DNA of 64,000 nucleotides from assembly GCF_000420805.1 (NCBI RefSeq), contig NZ_ATVQ01000002.1, forward strand, positions 1 through 64,000. The letters are read 5' to 3'. Positions 1 through 8,471 of the stretch are shown piece after piece. The notes beneath the pieces were generated by a model. The model did no database searches and was not told the DNA's origin. It saw only the letters and a list, made by a program, of their open reading frames with translations. Position 1 is the stretch's first letter. Each line of letters opens with the position of its first letter. This DNA comes from Yaniella halotolerans DSM 15476 (GTDB taxonomy: Bacteria; Actinomycetota; Actinomycetes; Actinomycetales; Micrococcaceae). A program made the position numbers and the translations under genes.

Positions 1-35
1 CCACACCCCGGGTTTGTTGGGTGTGTGGTGGTAGC

Positions 36-154
36 GTTACGGTGGTTATAGCGTGGGGGAAACGCCCGGTCCCATTCCGAACCCGGAAGCTAAGACTCAC
101 AGCGCCGATGGTACTGCAACCGGGAGGTTGTGGGAGAGTAGGTCACCGCCGGAC
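36..154 (+). rRNA. rrf: 5S ribosomal RNA
   Basis: The stretch has the hallmark 5S core: the GAAACGCCCGGTCCCATTCC segment, CCGAACCCGGAAGCTAAG-type loop, and GGGAGAGTAGGTCACCGCC near the 3' end. The ends can partly pair to form helix I. The 16S and 23S genes would lie upstream, outside the window. Both ends are placed by similarity to other actinobacterial 5S RNAs and could be off by a few bases. A short ORF crossing this region is an artefact. Confidence 0.95.
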
Positions 155-168
155 ACTTTTTCAAAAGG

Positions 169-222
169 GGAGGCCCTTATCAAACACCCCGCTCGTTGGG
201 CGGTGGTTTGGTAAGGGCCTCC
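169..222 (+). terminator. rRNA operon terminator hairpin
   Basis: A 17-nt arm starting GGAGGCCCTTATC at 169-185 pairs with its complement ending GTAAGGGCCTCC at 206-222, with one G-U pair and a GC-rich apical part. It sits just after the 5S gene, where an rRNA operon terminator is expected. No long T tract follows, which is common in actinobacteria. Confidence 0.85.
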
Positions 223-331
223 ACACATTTAACACACAAACACCAGAACCCACTCCATCATAGCCGAGCATTCATAAAGGTGCCTGTTATCCAGTCAATT
301 CTGCATGGACATCAGCGGTTTTAAACTGCGA

Positions 332-694
332 TTAGTCGTGAGGGATAGGGGCGCTTCTTAGAACCGTCAAGGTGATGACGCTATCGGTGACTGCTGTGAG
401 GGAGTGTCGTTCCGGTGGGATCGGGATCTGCTCACCTGCTTTGACTTCCCACTGGCGTCCGTCTCCTTGTATCTCCACTTTTCCCTGGAGAACGTGCAGA
501 AACGCTTCTAGTGGACTCTCATGCTCTGCGAGCTCCGCATCTCTCAGGAGTGCAACCATAGTCTGTCGTAATCCGTCACCGTGATAGAGCGTCTTACCGG
601 CTCGACGTGCATGCGCGTTGCGGGCAATGTCGAGGAGTTCCAACTGTTGATCTTGAATGCTTATGGCCCTGATTTCATCTTTATTCGGTTGCAT
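332..694 (-). CDS. small cupin-domain protein
   Basis: A 120-residue single-domain protein. The C-terminal two thirds read as a cupin barrel: FLHVLQGKVEIQGDG and GEQIPIPPERHSLTA match the two conserved cupin blocks, with the usual Gly residues and a His in the second block. The metal-ligand set is incomplete, so enzymatic activity is uncertain and it may be a sensor or binding protein. I place the start at the ATG at 694; the frame stays open upstream to 886, but that extension looks non-coding and has no homology I recognise. The gene stands alone, reading toward the rRNA terminator. Substrate unknown. Confidence 0.7.
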   Translation of the reverse strand: MQPNKDEIRAISIQDQQLELLDIARNAHARRAGKTLYHGDGLRQTMVALLRDAELAEHESPLEAFLHVLQGKVEIQGDGRQWEVKAGEQIPIPPERHSLTAVTDSVITLTVLRSAPIPHD

Positions 695-948
695 CACTGG
701 AGATTTATCTTTCTGACATTTGATAGTTGGTATCGACGAGTTCGGAGGGATCCCAGACGTAGTGCTCCTAGGGTTACTTGTGTGCAGCTTATCGAAATCC
801 CAGCCTGAACCATAGGGGAGGATTGAAACAACGCAGCAACTCGTTGGTGGGCAACGAAGGTGCTTGTTTCCGTCATGGCCCGGCATTCAGTTCGTTCGCT
901 GATGAGTCAGAGCGCTAGTCGGCTATTCTTGGTTGCGACGTTTGAGAC

Positions 949-954
949 TAGACT
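949..954 (+). promoter_or_regulatory. -10 element of a candidate leaderless promoter (aminotransferase)
   Basis: TAGACT ends 8 nt before the ATG at 963, and there is no Shine-Dalgarno sequence. A transcript from this -10 would begin at or next to the start codon. No good -35 is visible. Confidence 0.5.
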
Positions 955-962
955 GGACGACC

Positions 963-2081
963 ATGACAGAGAATTCAGTTTTTTCAAGTCCAATTCTTGG
1001 CCGTCAACTGTTTGGCCCGGGGCCATGCAACCCCTATCCCGAGGCGCAGCTGGCGTTGAGTCTGCCCTTGCTTGGTCACTTAGATCCAGCATTCATCTCT
1101 GCAATGGATGACACCAGTGAGATGCTCCGTCAGGTCTGGGGGACCCGAAACCAGCGGACATTACCGCTATCAGCCACCGGGTCTGCAGGTATGGAAGCCG
1201 CGTTCGTCAACACGGTTCGTCCGGGGGCCGTTGTCGTTGTTGCGGTTAACGGATTATTTGGCGAACGGATGGCCGAAGTAGCCTCGCGTCATGGTGCCGA
1301 AGTCGTCACTGTGGAGCACGAGTACGGCACACCAGTTGACGTCGAACGCGTTGTAACAGCTCACCCGAACCCTGACATAATCGCAGCTGTACACGCAGAA
1401 ACTTCGACTGGTGTTGTATCGGACATCAAAGCTCTCGGTGAAAACAAAGGTGATGCGTTGTTACTTGCCGACTGCGTAACCTCTGTTGGTGGCATGGAAA
1501 TAAAATTGGATGAATGGGGCGTAGACATCGCTTACGCCGGGTCCCAAAAATGTCTTGGCGTCGCCCCGGGCTTAGCACCATTCAGCATCTCTGAGCGTGC
1601 TTTCAAACGGCGCGTCGAGAGACCTGCAAACTGGTACCTGGATTTGAACCTGCTTGGCGGTTACGCCGGCGGGGAGCCAGGCGGCAAACGAACGTACCAT
1701 CATACTGCGCCCACAGGCATGGTTGTTTCTTTACAGGCAGGCTTGCAACGGATTCTGTTGGAAGGGCTGGATAACGTCTATGCCCGTCACGCAGCGGCTG
1801 GCGAAGCCTTACAGGCCGGCTTAGAGGAGATGGGACTACGGTTGTTTGCTGAGGAAGGCGCCAGGCTAGCCCAGCTGACTACTGTGGAAGTCCCTGACGG
1901 CGTGGATTCTACAGCTGTACGCAAGTATTTATTGGATAAATACGACCTAGAGATCGGCGCTGGCACCGGCGCGTACGCTGCAAAGATTTGGCGGATCGGA
2001 CTGATGGGCCACAACGCGACAACGGCGAACGCACACATGGTGCTTTCTGCATTGAAAGATGCCCTTGCGAACGCTGCGTAA
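963..2081 (+). CDS. class V aminotransferase, alanine-glyoxylate / serine-pyruvate type
   Basis: A 372-residue fold-type I PLP enzyme of the alanine-glyoxylate / serine-glyoxylate aminotransferase family. The N-terminal GPGPCNPYPE motif is typical. Asp170 (LADCVTS) should contact the PLP ring nitrogen and Lys196 (GSQKCLG) should form the Schiff base. Length is normal for the family. The likely reaction is transfer of an amino group from alanine or serine to glyoxylate; the exact substrates cannot be read from sequence. I chose the ATG at 963 over an upstream in-frame start at 933 because TAGACT lies 8 nt before it, fitting a leaderless mRNA. It is monocistronic and converges on the malic enzyme gene, with a shared hairpin between them. 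Confidence 0.88.
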   Translation: MTENSVFSSPILGRQLFGPGPCNPYPEAQLALSLPLLGHLDPAFISAMDDTSEMLRQVWGTRNQRTLPLSATGSAGMEAAFVNTVRPGAVVVVAVNGLFGERMAEVASRHGAEVVTVEHEYGTPVDVERVVTAHPNPDIIAAVHAETSTGVVSDIKALGENKGDALLLADCVTSVGGMEIKLDEWGVDIAYAGSQKCLGVAPGLAPFSISERAFKRRVERPANWYLDLNLLGGYAGGEPGGKRTYHHTAPTGMVVSLQAGLQRILLEGLDNVYARHAAAGEALQAGLEEMGLRLFAEEGARLAQLTTVEVPDGVDSTAVRKYLLDKYDLEIGAGTGAYAAKIWRIGLMGHNATTANAHMVLSALKDALANAA

Positions 2082-2106
2082 CGTGCCATCTTGGATTGCA
2101 TAAAAT

Positions 2107-2138
2107 ATTTGGCGGGACCGGTACTGGTCCCGCCAAAT
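2107..2138. terminator. bidirectional terminator hairpin
   Basis: A perfect 13-nt inverted repeat (ATTTGGCGGGACC and its complement) with a 6-nt loop lies between the converging aminotransferase and malic enzyme genes. A-rich sequence on the left and T-containing sequence on the right allow it to stop transcription both ways. Confidence 0.85.
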
Positions 2139-2156
2139 TCATTACAGTGTGGTGAG

Positions 2157-3590
2157 TTAGAAGTCGATATCGTCGGGGGTCTTTGTGGCTGTTGGTTGCG
2201 TTATGCCGTTCTGCTCTGCAACGTTAGCGACCGCCTCGGCTACCGCGCCGGCTACCTTGTCGTTAAATACTGATGGAATAACGTAGCTCGGGTTGAGCTC
2301 TTCATCGCTGATCGTTGCGGAAATTGCATCTGCAGCAGCGACCAACATATCTTCGGTGATGTCAGAAGCTCCCGCGTCTAACAGCCCTCGGAAGAAGCCG
2401 GGGAACGCCAGGACATTGTTGATTTGATTCGGGAAATCTGAACGTCCGGTAGCAACAACTGCAGCGTGCTTTGAAGCTTCCGTCGGCAAGATCTCCGGAT
2501 CCGGGTTGGCCATGGCGAATACTATAGAGCCATCATTCATGCTTGCGACATCGTCTCCATCCAGCAAGTTTGGAGCCGACACCCCGATGAAAACGTCCGC
2601 TCCAACCAGAGCTTGCTTCAATGTACCCGTAAAGCCTTCAGCGTTGGTATTGTCGGCCAGCCACTGGCGGTGCTCGTCACGTTGGGTGGTGTTCTGTTCG
2701 AGTACACCATCCCTTCCTGCAGCCAAGATATGTTTGGCGCCAGAAGCCTTCAACAAGCGGATGATGGCGTGACCGGCTGCCCCAACTCCTGATAAGACGA
2801 TACGAACATCGGCAAGTTGTTTACCAACGACTTTCAACGCGTTGTTCAAAGCTGCCTGAGTGACGATAGCGGTACCGTGCTGATCATCGTGGAAAACCGG
2901 GATATCAAGTTCTTCGCGTAACCGTGCTTCAATTTCGAAGCAGCGCGGTGCTGAAATATCCTCAAGGTTGATGCCCCCGTAAGCGGGCGCAATCGCCTTG
3001 ACAATATTGATGATCTCCTCGGTATCCGTAGTGTCCAGGGCGACGGGCCATGCGTCCACATTTGCGAATTGCTTGAACAGTACGGCTTTCCCCTCCATGA
3101 CTGGCATGGCAGCTTCTGGGCCAATATCACCTAGACCCAGGACGGCGGTTCCATCCGTCACGACAGCAATCGTATTGTTCTTGATAGTCAGTTCGCGGGC
3201 GCGGTTCACGTCCTTTGCGATCGCGGTGCAAACTCGAGCTACCCCTGGAGTATAAGCCCTGGAGAGGTCATCGCGATTACGAACGTTCACCTTGGAAGTA
3301 GTCTGAAGTTTTCCACCCTGGTGCATATGGAAGGTGCGGTCGGAGAGGCTGAGGACTTCGAAGCCTTCGACAGCGTCAATTGATTCTTTGACCTTCCGGC
3401 TGTGTTCTTTGCCGCGAGTATTGCACGCCAGGTTGATGATGTTGTTATCGTGGCTGGCATCTACGATGTCCAGAGCAGTGATGGCTGCACCGGCTTCAGC
3501 GACGACTGCTGTGAGATCGCTAGTTGCGGTAAAAGTTGAGGGGGCATGAACTTTGACGATGATCGAATAGCCGGGGCTAGGTGTTGCCAT
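2157..3590 (-). CDS. malic enzyme with N-terminal ACT-like domain
   Basis: A 477-residue oxidative malate decarboxylase: malate + NAD(P)+ to pyruvate + CO2. Residues about 8-80 look like an ACT regulatory domain, absent from the short classic bacterial enzymes. The catalytic part has Tyr113 in [10 protein letters not shown], Lys168 in VMEGKAV, the metal-binding HDDQHGT at 234-240, and the dinucleotide-binding GVGAAG at about 268-273. Cofactor preference is not evident. The start is the ATG at 3590, preceded by AAGGAG at a rather long 11-nt spacing; an upstream open frame to 3749 lacks homology. It supplies pyruvate, so it is functionally paired with the pyruvate carboxylase at 23.4 kb. Confidence 0.93.
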   Translation of the reverse strand: MATPSPGYSIIVKVHAPSTFTATSDLTAVVAEAGAAITALDIVDASHDNNIINLACNTRGKEHSRKVKESIDAVEGFEVLSLSDRTFHMHQGGKLQTTSKVNVRNRDDLSRAYTPGVARVCTAIAKDVNRARELTIKNNTIAVVTDGTAVLGLGDIGPEAAMPVMEGKAVLFKQFANVDAWPVALDTTDTEEIINIVKAIAPAYGGINLEDISAPRCFEIEARLREELDIPVFHDDQHGTAIVTQAALNNALKVVGKQLADVRIVLSGVGAAGHAIIRLLKASGAKHILAAGRDGVLEQNTTQRDEHRQWLADNTNAEGFTGTLKQALVGADVFIGVSAPNLLDGDDVASMNDGSIVFAMANPDPEILPTEASKHAAVVATGRSDFPNQINNVLAFPGFFRGLLDAGASDITEDMLVAAADAISATISDEELNPSYVIPSVFNDKVAGAVAEAVANVAEQNGITQPTATKTPDDIDF

Positions 3591-4105
3591 GTTTAATTGG
3601 ACTCCTTGGCAAAATATAAGACGGCGGATTACAGCATGAATGCCATGGTCGGATGTGTTTCGAACGAGTCGTATGCACTTCCTGACGATCATCGGGTGGA
3701 TGATGACAGCACATGCAGCGGCACTGGCCTGGTGAGGCTCAAAGGCCACATGAATTGAGGTTGACAGAATAGCACGCTACATCGACAGCCAAGCTAAAAT
3801 GTAGAGGTGTTGAGTAGTCTTGACCAGGAAAATTTGCGAAGCCCTGGCTTTAATGTGTGATCTGCATTACAGTTACTCTCATTGATGCTCCGATGATGCA
3901 GCATATGATTTGGCATCCATGGAACGGCCCGTAGCGACATAGCGGGCAATAACTGTGAATTCATTGTTGACGGTTTTCAAAAGTTCCAGAAATGAACCTT
4001 GCTGAAGGCATTTCAGATACCTGACCTTACGTTTAGTGTCGGGGATTCCACCAGGCCCAAAAATCGATGCAAAAGAATGCTCTCAATTTTCTTGAGGAGA
4101 ATATC
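3591..4105. other. long intergenic spacer without a convincing gene
   Basis: Over 500 bases between the start of the malic enzyme gene (reverse) and a small forward ORF. No tRNA, recognisable riboswitch or conserved ORF is visible. On the reverse strand a weak promoter-like pair (TTGGCT and TATTCT) near 3,755-3,790 would give the malic enzyme mRNA a leader of roughly 160 nt. A TTGACA occurs on the forward strand near 3,761, without a matching -10. Base composition is more A+T-rich than neighbouring genes. Confidence 0.5.
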
Positions 4106-4273
4106 ATGACTGCTGTTCCAAGGTTTTCATCAATTCCAACCACAGGGGCTGAGCGCCCGGCGATTGATTTTTCGGTCGGCGGCGCAGACCCCGACTTTGT
4201 AGCGCTAGAATCCTCGAAACCAGCTATTTGTGCAGTACCAATGCTGGGAAAAATGCTGTCGCAATGTAAATAA
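4106..4273 (+). CDS. possible 55-residue peptide of unknown function
   Basis: An ATG at 4106 follows a good Shine-Dalgarno (TTGAGGAGAATATC, about 7 nt spacing), which is why I list this ORF. The product begins MTAVPRFSSIPTTG, has an acidic middle (GGADPDFVALES) and ends in MLGKMLSQCK with two cysteines in the last 17 residues. No signal peptide, membrane segment or known domain is seen. An alternative ATG at 4067 would add 13 residues but lacks an RBS. It could be a real small protein, a peptide precursor, or a decayed 5' fragment of a longer gene. I do not recognise it. Confidence 0.35.
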   Translation: MTAVPRFSSIPTTGAERPAIDFSVGGADPDFVALESSKPAICAVPMLGKMLSQCK

Positions 4274-4414
4274 CCTTGACGGCCTTGCCCGGTGAGCTAA
4301 TAGGGATAAAATCCACGAAGGAAAACCTCTGAACAGTTGTAGGATGGTCACAAAGAAGTTATGTGCCTGCTACATGAATTTCAGGCACAACATTGACCCG
4401 AGGACATATTAGCT

Positions 4415-5416
4415 TTGACCGATACCAGTGCAAATCAGCCGAAGAGTCGCGACGATTCATCACGTTCCAACCGCCGAGGTGGGCCACGTGACCGCGATCA
4501 GCGTGAACAGGGTCGGGGTAGGAAGGGTGGAGATGATCAGCGTGGACGGCAAGGAAGCAGGGGCCGCGCTGCGCGTTCACCCCGAAGTGACGAGGCTGCA
4601 AACAAGCCCCAGCACAATCCGGCCGACTTGCGTTCAGCAAATCGCCCCGATCGCGGTCGTTCCCCGAACATTGATGATGATGTAACGGGTAAAGAATTAG
4701 ACCGTAGCGTTCAGCGTGAATTGGGTACTTTAGACGAACAAAACCGTCCCTGGGTGCAAAAACATTTAGTCATGGCTCTACGGCTACTGGAAGAGGACGC
4801 TGAGCTGGCCTTTGACCACGCGTTAGCTGCCTCTCGCCGTGGAGGACGACTAGGAGTGGTTCGTGAAGCTGCGGGTATGACCGCCTATGCTGCTGGGAAG
4901 TACTCTGAAGCGTTGCGAGAATTCCGGACGTACCGTCGTATTTCGGGCGATAATGCTCACTTGCCAGAAATGGTTGATTCCGAGCGAGCACTGGGCCGTA
5001 CTGACAAAGCGTTGCAATTGGTTCAGGAAGCCCCACTCGACAAGCTCCCCGCAATTTCGCGAGTTGAGTTGGCCATAGTCGTGTCCGGGATCCACTTAGA
5101 TAATGATGATCCTCAAGCTGCCGTCGCGGCTCTTGAAATTCCGCAGTTGAACCCGCGTCGTGGTTTCTCCTACTCACCTCGACTTTTTAGTGCGTATGCT
5201 GAAGCACTGCAAGCTGCAGGTCGACAGGATGACGCCCAAAAATGGGCAAATCTGACTGCGCGAGCTGAGCGTGCACTTGGCCTCGACGTTGAACCTGAGC
5301 CCGAAATACTGGATCTCGGAGACGAAGAGTACGATGCCAATCCACCACGGGCCCGTGATATTCTGCCGCCAAACGATTCTTCGACGCAGAATGCGACCAA
5401 AGGTGGCGAAGAGTAG
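4415..5416 (+). CDS. TPR-like protein with basic disordered N-terminus
   Basis: A 333-residue protein, the positional counterpart of Mycobacterium Rv1691. Residues 1-85 are low-complexity and rich in Arg, Gly, Asp and Ser, so probably disordered and possibly RNA-binding. Residues about 105-275 are helical, with tetratricopeptide-like pairs such as AAGKYSEALREFRTYRRI and YAEALQAAGRQDDAQKWA. The C-terminus is acidic. The start is TTG at 4415, with GAGGA about 10 nt upstream; no ATG or GTG fits better. It begins a long co-directional gene series; the next gene starts 4 nt after its stop. Function unknown; a scaffold role is inferred from the repeats. Confidence 0.8.
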   Translation: MTDTSANQPKSRDDSSRSNRRGGPRDRDQREQGRGRKGGDDQRGRQGSRGRAARSPRSDEAANKPQHNPADLRSANRPDRGRSPNIDDDVTGKELDRSVQRELGTLDEQNRPWVQKHLVMALRLLEEDAELAFDHALAASRRGGRLGVVREAAGMTAYAAGKYSEALREFRTYRRISGDNAHLPEMVDSERALGRTDKALQLVQEAPLDKLPAISRVELAIVVSGIHLDNDDPQAAVAALEIPQLNPRRGFSYSPRLFSAYAEALQAAGRQDDAQKWANLTARAERALGLDVEPEPEILDLGDEEYDANPPRARDILPPNDSSTQNATKGGEE

Positions 5417-5419
5417 TCA

Positions 5420-6247
5420 GTGGCTACCTTTTTTGATGGATACGACGGCGTCTTATGCGACCTCGATGGTGTGGTCTATGCGGGGTCACATCGGATTCAT
5501 ACCGCAGTCACTACACTCAACGCGCTTATCGAACAAGGCGTACCAGTTGCTTTTATAACTAATAACGCTTCGAAATCCGCAGTCGAAGTAGCCGACCGAT
5601 TGACGTCCATGGACCTGAATGCTGAGTCCCAGCAGGTCATGACGTCCGCTCAGGCCGTGGTTGACTTACTCGCCGTCAAATATCCCCGAGATTCTGGCCC
5701 TGTCCTTGTGACAGGTTCTCCACAGTTAGCTTCTCAGATTGAAGCCCAGGGCTATGTCGTAACTGATACGGCAACAGATCGACCGCAGGTGGTAGTCCAG
5801 GGCTTTAATCCTCGACTTGGCTGGCGCGATCTTGCTGAGGCAAGTTTTGCTATTCAGAACGGAGCCGGATGGTTAGCATCTAACCTAGACCTAACCATTC
5901 CACTCACCGAGGGGGTTGCTCCTGGGAACGGTTCCATGGTCAATGCCGTTGCGCAAGCCACGGGAACTCGTCCAGAAGTCGCGGCCGGAAAGCCAGCGCC
6001 CGTGATGTTCACGGCTATGGCTGAACGGTTTTCTATGACCAGGCCCTTAGTCTTGGGGGACCGGCTGGACACGGACATGTTGGGTGCTGTCAACGCAGGA
6101 TTCCACGGAGCCCTGGTTGAGACCGGTATCCATCGCAGAGCCGATATCGCGAGCTTCCAGGACGTGGTTGTGCCTGATTGGGTGCTACCCAATCTTGGAG
6201 CCTTACTGAGAGAACCACTCGATGCATACCGGGGGAGAGATGGCTGA
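5420..6247 (+). CDS. HAD-superfamily (IIA, NagD-like) phosphatase
   Basis: A 275-residue hydrolase. Motif I is CDLDGVVY, with Asp14 as nucleophile and Asp16 as acid-base; motif II Thr/Asn occurs in FITNNASKS; motif III Lys lies in AAGKPAP; motif IV is LGDRLDTD. The C2-type cap between motifs II and III is typical of NagD / p-nitrophenylphosphatase proteins. By gene position it matches Rv1692, a reported glycerol-3-phosphate phosphatase in mycobacteria; I infer the same reaction only tentatively. The start is GTG at 5420. Its 3' end overlaps the next small ORF by 8 nt, so the two are probably translationally coupled. Confidence 0.85.
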   Translation: MATFFDGYDGVLCDLDGVVYAGSHRIHTAVTTLNALIEQGVPVAFITNNASKSAVEVADRLTSMDLNAESQQVMTSAQAVVDLLAVKYPRDSGPVLVTGSPQLASQIEAQGYVVTDTATDRPQVVVQGFNPRLGWRDLAEASFAIQNGAGWLASNLDLTIPLTEGVAPGNGSMVNAVAQATGTRPEVAAGKPAPVMFTAMAERFSMTRPLVLGDRLDTDMLGAVNAGFHGALVETGIHRRADIASFQDVVVPDWVLPNLGALLREPLDAYRGRDG

Positions 6248-6398
6248 TCCGCAGCACCGTACCGTTCAAATCCTTTCGCAGCTGGAAGGTGTTGACCAGC
6301 TGTCTCCATCAGATGAGATTGCTACATTCGAACAGGTGCTCTCTGCTCTCACAGAATTGCTTAATGCGCCTGAAGAACAAGGACCGGGGGTTGGCTAA
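6240..6398 (+). CDS. 52-residue conserved-position small protein
   Basis: An easily missed ORF between the HAD phosphatase and tlyA. It starts with ATG at 6240 inside the end of the phosphatase gene, directly after GGGGGAGAG, a strong Shine-Dalgarno. The product begins MADPQHRTVQILSQLEG and looks like two short amphipathic helices with a flexible Gly/Pro tail; there is no membrane segment. A similarly small hypothetical protein (Rv1693) sits at the same position in Mycobacterium tuberculosis, which supports it being a gene. The tlyA GTG begins 2 nt after its stop. Function unknown. Confidence 0.7.
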   Translation: MADPQHRTVQILSQLEGVDQLSPSDEIATFEQVLSALTELLNAPEEQGPGVG

Positions 6399-6399
6399 C

Positions 6400-7257
6400 G
6401 TGAAGCGTCTGGACCAAGTTTTAGTGGCTAGACAACTGGCGACTTCGCGAACGGCAGCGGCCCGGCATATCCAAGCTGGTGAAGTCAACGTTAATGGTGA
6501 GATTGTCACCAAGCCAGCATCAAAAATATCAGATCATGACGATGTGCGACTCAACATCGTTGGGCCTCAGTACGCCTCACGAGCAGGCCACAAATTGGCT
6601 GGAGCCTTGGATAGGTTCAGTTCCATAGCTGTTGTTGGGACACGGTGCCTCGATGCCGGAGCATCAACTGGGGGATTTACCGACGTGCTTCTGCAACGTG
6701 GTGCCCACGAAGTCGTTGCAGTGGATGTGGGTCATGATCAGATTGTGCAGCGACTTCGCGACGATCCGCGGGTCGACGTTCGCGAAGGCGTCAATGTTCG
6801 GTACTTGGCACCGGAACATATCGCTAAGCCAGTGGACGTCGTCGTTTCTGATTTGTCGTTCATTTCATTGAGGCTCGTCATTCGCTCACTAGTGGCTGTC
6901 TGCAAACCAGGTGCTCAGCTAGTGCTAATGATCAAGCCACAATTTGAGATTGGTAGAGAGCGCTTACCGAAAACCGGTGTGGTGGTGAACCCGCTGCAAC
7001 GACGCGAAGCCGTCACGAACGTTATTGAAGAGGCGCTCAAACGTGGGTTGACCCCGCAGGCCGTAGCGACGAGTCCGTTACCGGGGCAGGATGGGAATAG
7101 AGAATATTTCTTTTGGGCTAGCCTTCGGGCTGATGGGGGATTGGGCTATGAAATGCCCGACGCCGCACAGTGGTTGGACACCCAACGTGTGGGGTGGGCG
7201 GATGAACCCCTAGTTAGTTATCCACACCGCGCCTGGCCTGATAACAAAATCGAATAG
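6400..7257 (+). CDS. tlyA: TlyA-type 16S/23S rRNA 2'-O-methyltransferase
   Basis: A 285-residue protein with an N-terminal S4 RNA-binding domain (about residues 2-62: VKRLDQVLVARQLATSR, then the basic loop) and an FtsJ-like SAM-dependent methyltransferase domain carrying LDAGASTGGFTDVLL. In the family it methylates 2'-hydroxyls of 16S C1409 and 23S C1920, and its loss gives capreomycin/viomycin resistance in mycobacteria. The frame is open further upstream, but GTG at 6400 gives an S4 domain of normal length, follows GGGGG, and lies 2 nt after the previous stop. Confidence 0.92.
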   Translation: MKRLDQVLVARQLATSRTAAARHIQAGEVNVNGEIVTKPASKISDHDDVRLNIVGPQYASRAGHKLAGALDRFSSIAVVGTRCLDAGASTGGFTDVLLQRGAHEVVAVDVGHDQIVQRLRDDPRVDVREGVNVRYLAPEHIAKPVDVVVSDLSFISLRLVIRSLVAVCKPGAQLVLMIKPQFEIGRERLPKTGVVVNPLQRREAVTNVIEEALKRGLTPQAVATSPLPGQDGNREYFFWASLRADGGLGYEMPDAAQWLDTQRVGWADEPLVSYPHRAWPDNKIE

Positions 7258-7304
7258 ACAGACTAGATTGGACCAATAGGCAGACGTACAAGCAAAGGAG
7301 ATCG

Positions 7305-8471
7305 ATGAGCCGGCGAATACTAATTTTGGCTCACACCGGGCGCCAAGAAGCTATGCAATCTGCGTTGCACGCCATTGAGCTGCTGCGAGAAGCTGGACTG
7401 ACCCCGGTGATGCTGCCCCACGACTCCGCTGTTGTATACGAGGCTATCCATAACGGGGTGTTATCCGCTAACGGGTTGACCGTGGAAAGTATCGATACGA
7501 AGTCATCACTTCAGGATGTCGAACTTGGCATGGTACTAGGCGGAGACGGCTCAGTATTGCGCGCCGCAGAGATGGTTCGAGAGTCCGACCTACCGCTCAT
7601 GGCAGTCAACCTCGGACACGTTGGGTTTCTTGCTGAAGCAGAGCAAGCCGATCTGGGACGCGCCGTCACGTCAATCGTCAATAAGGACTATAAAGTCGAA
7701 GAACGCATGGCTATCGACGTTAAAGTATTGGTTGGCAAACATCTGGTCGCGCATACCTGGGCGCTCAATGAAGCTTCAGTCGAGAAGTCCAACCGCGAGC
7801 GCATGTTGGAAGTAGTTATGGGCGTTGACGATCGTCCAATTTCGTCCTTTGGCTGTGACGGCGTGGTGATGGCTACACCCACTGGTTCAACCGCGTACGC
7901 TTTTTCCGGTGGCGGACCGATTGTCTGGCCCGAAGTTCAGGCAATGCTGATGGTGCCTCTTTCAGCGCATGCCCTATTCGCCCGCCCCCTCGTCGTTTCA
8001 CCAGAATCCGTGATCTCTGTTGACGTTCTGCAGCGGACTAATGAAGCCGGAGTTTTGTGGTGTGATGGTCGCCGTACCGTCGATCTTCCGGCTGGGGCTC
8101 GCATCGAAGTTACCCGTTCATCGAGCCCAGTAAAACTTGCACGCTTGGCTTTAACACCGTTTTCTGAACGCTTGGTGCGAAAGTTTGATTTGCCAACGCA
8201 CGGTTGGCGCGGCAGCATTCCAGACAAGGACCGCGCTGCAATGGAAGATCGTAAACAGGACCGTCGTGACCGAGACAATTGGCACCAAACGCTGGCAGAT
8301 TCTCACGGGATCCGCATAGTAGAGCCCCACCACACTGCTCCTAGGCCAGGGGTCGTTCCGCCAGTGACGACACCCATCCCTGTGATCACCAAGGCAGACG
8401 AACAAGAGATCGTGCAGCTTTCATCCCAACCGCCAACAGACGACCAGAATGAGGAACCGAGGAACGACTAA
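7305..8471 (+). CDS. nadK: NAD kinase
   Basis: A 388-residue ATP/polyphosphate-NAD kinase that makes NADP+. The catalytic GGDGS is at 79-83, followed by the NE-containing block (WALNEASVEKS) and the Gly-rich GVVMATPTGSTAYAFSGGGP. The core ends near residue 300; the last 85-90 residues are charged, proline-rich and probably disordered, making it longer than usual for bacterial NAD kinases. The start ATG at 7305 has a consensus AAGGAG. A TAGATT at 7264-7269 could be a promoter -10. Its stop TAA is immediately followed by the recN ATG, implying translational coupling. Confidence 0.94.
   Translation: MSRRILILAHTGRQEAMQSALHAIELLREAGLTPVMLPHDSAVVYEAIHNGVLSANGLTVESIDTKSSLQDVELGMVLGGDGSVLRAAEMVRESDLPLMAVNLGHVGFLAEAEQADLGRAVTSIVNKDYKVEERMAIDVKVLVGKHLVAHTWALNEASVEKSNRERMLEVVMGVDDRPISSFGCDGVVMATPTGSTAYAFSGGGPIVWPEVQAMLMVPLSAHALFARPLVVSPESVISVDVLQRTNEAGVLWCDGRRTVDLPAGARIEVTRSSSPVKLARLALTPFSERLVRKFDLPTHGWRGSIPDKDRAAMEDRKQDRRDRDNWHQTLADSHGIRIVEPHHTAPRPGVVPPVTTPIPVITKADEQEIVQLSSQPPTDDQNEEPRND

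Noticed and set aside
21-263. 80-codon forward ORF at the left edge
   Set aside because: It runs through the 5S rRNA and its terminator; it is RNA-coding sequence, not protein.
695-886. N-terminal extension of the cupin protein
   Set aside because: Cys/Pro/Ser-rich sequence without homology; the ATG at 694 gives a normal-sized domain.
5854-6309. Long reverse ORFs opposite well-supported genes (also 8,776-9,102, 15,733-16,320, 47,710-48,195 and others)
   Set aside because: They mirror codon bias of the real genes on the other strand and have no recognisable domains or RBS.
6178-6399. Longer tlyA frame suggesting a fusion or frameshift with the phosphatase gene
   Set aside because: The region codes in other frames for the phosphatase end and the 52-residue protein; the GTG at 6400 fits the S4 domain start.
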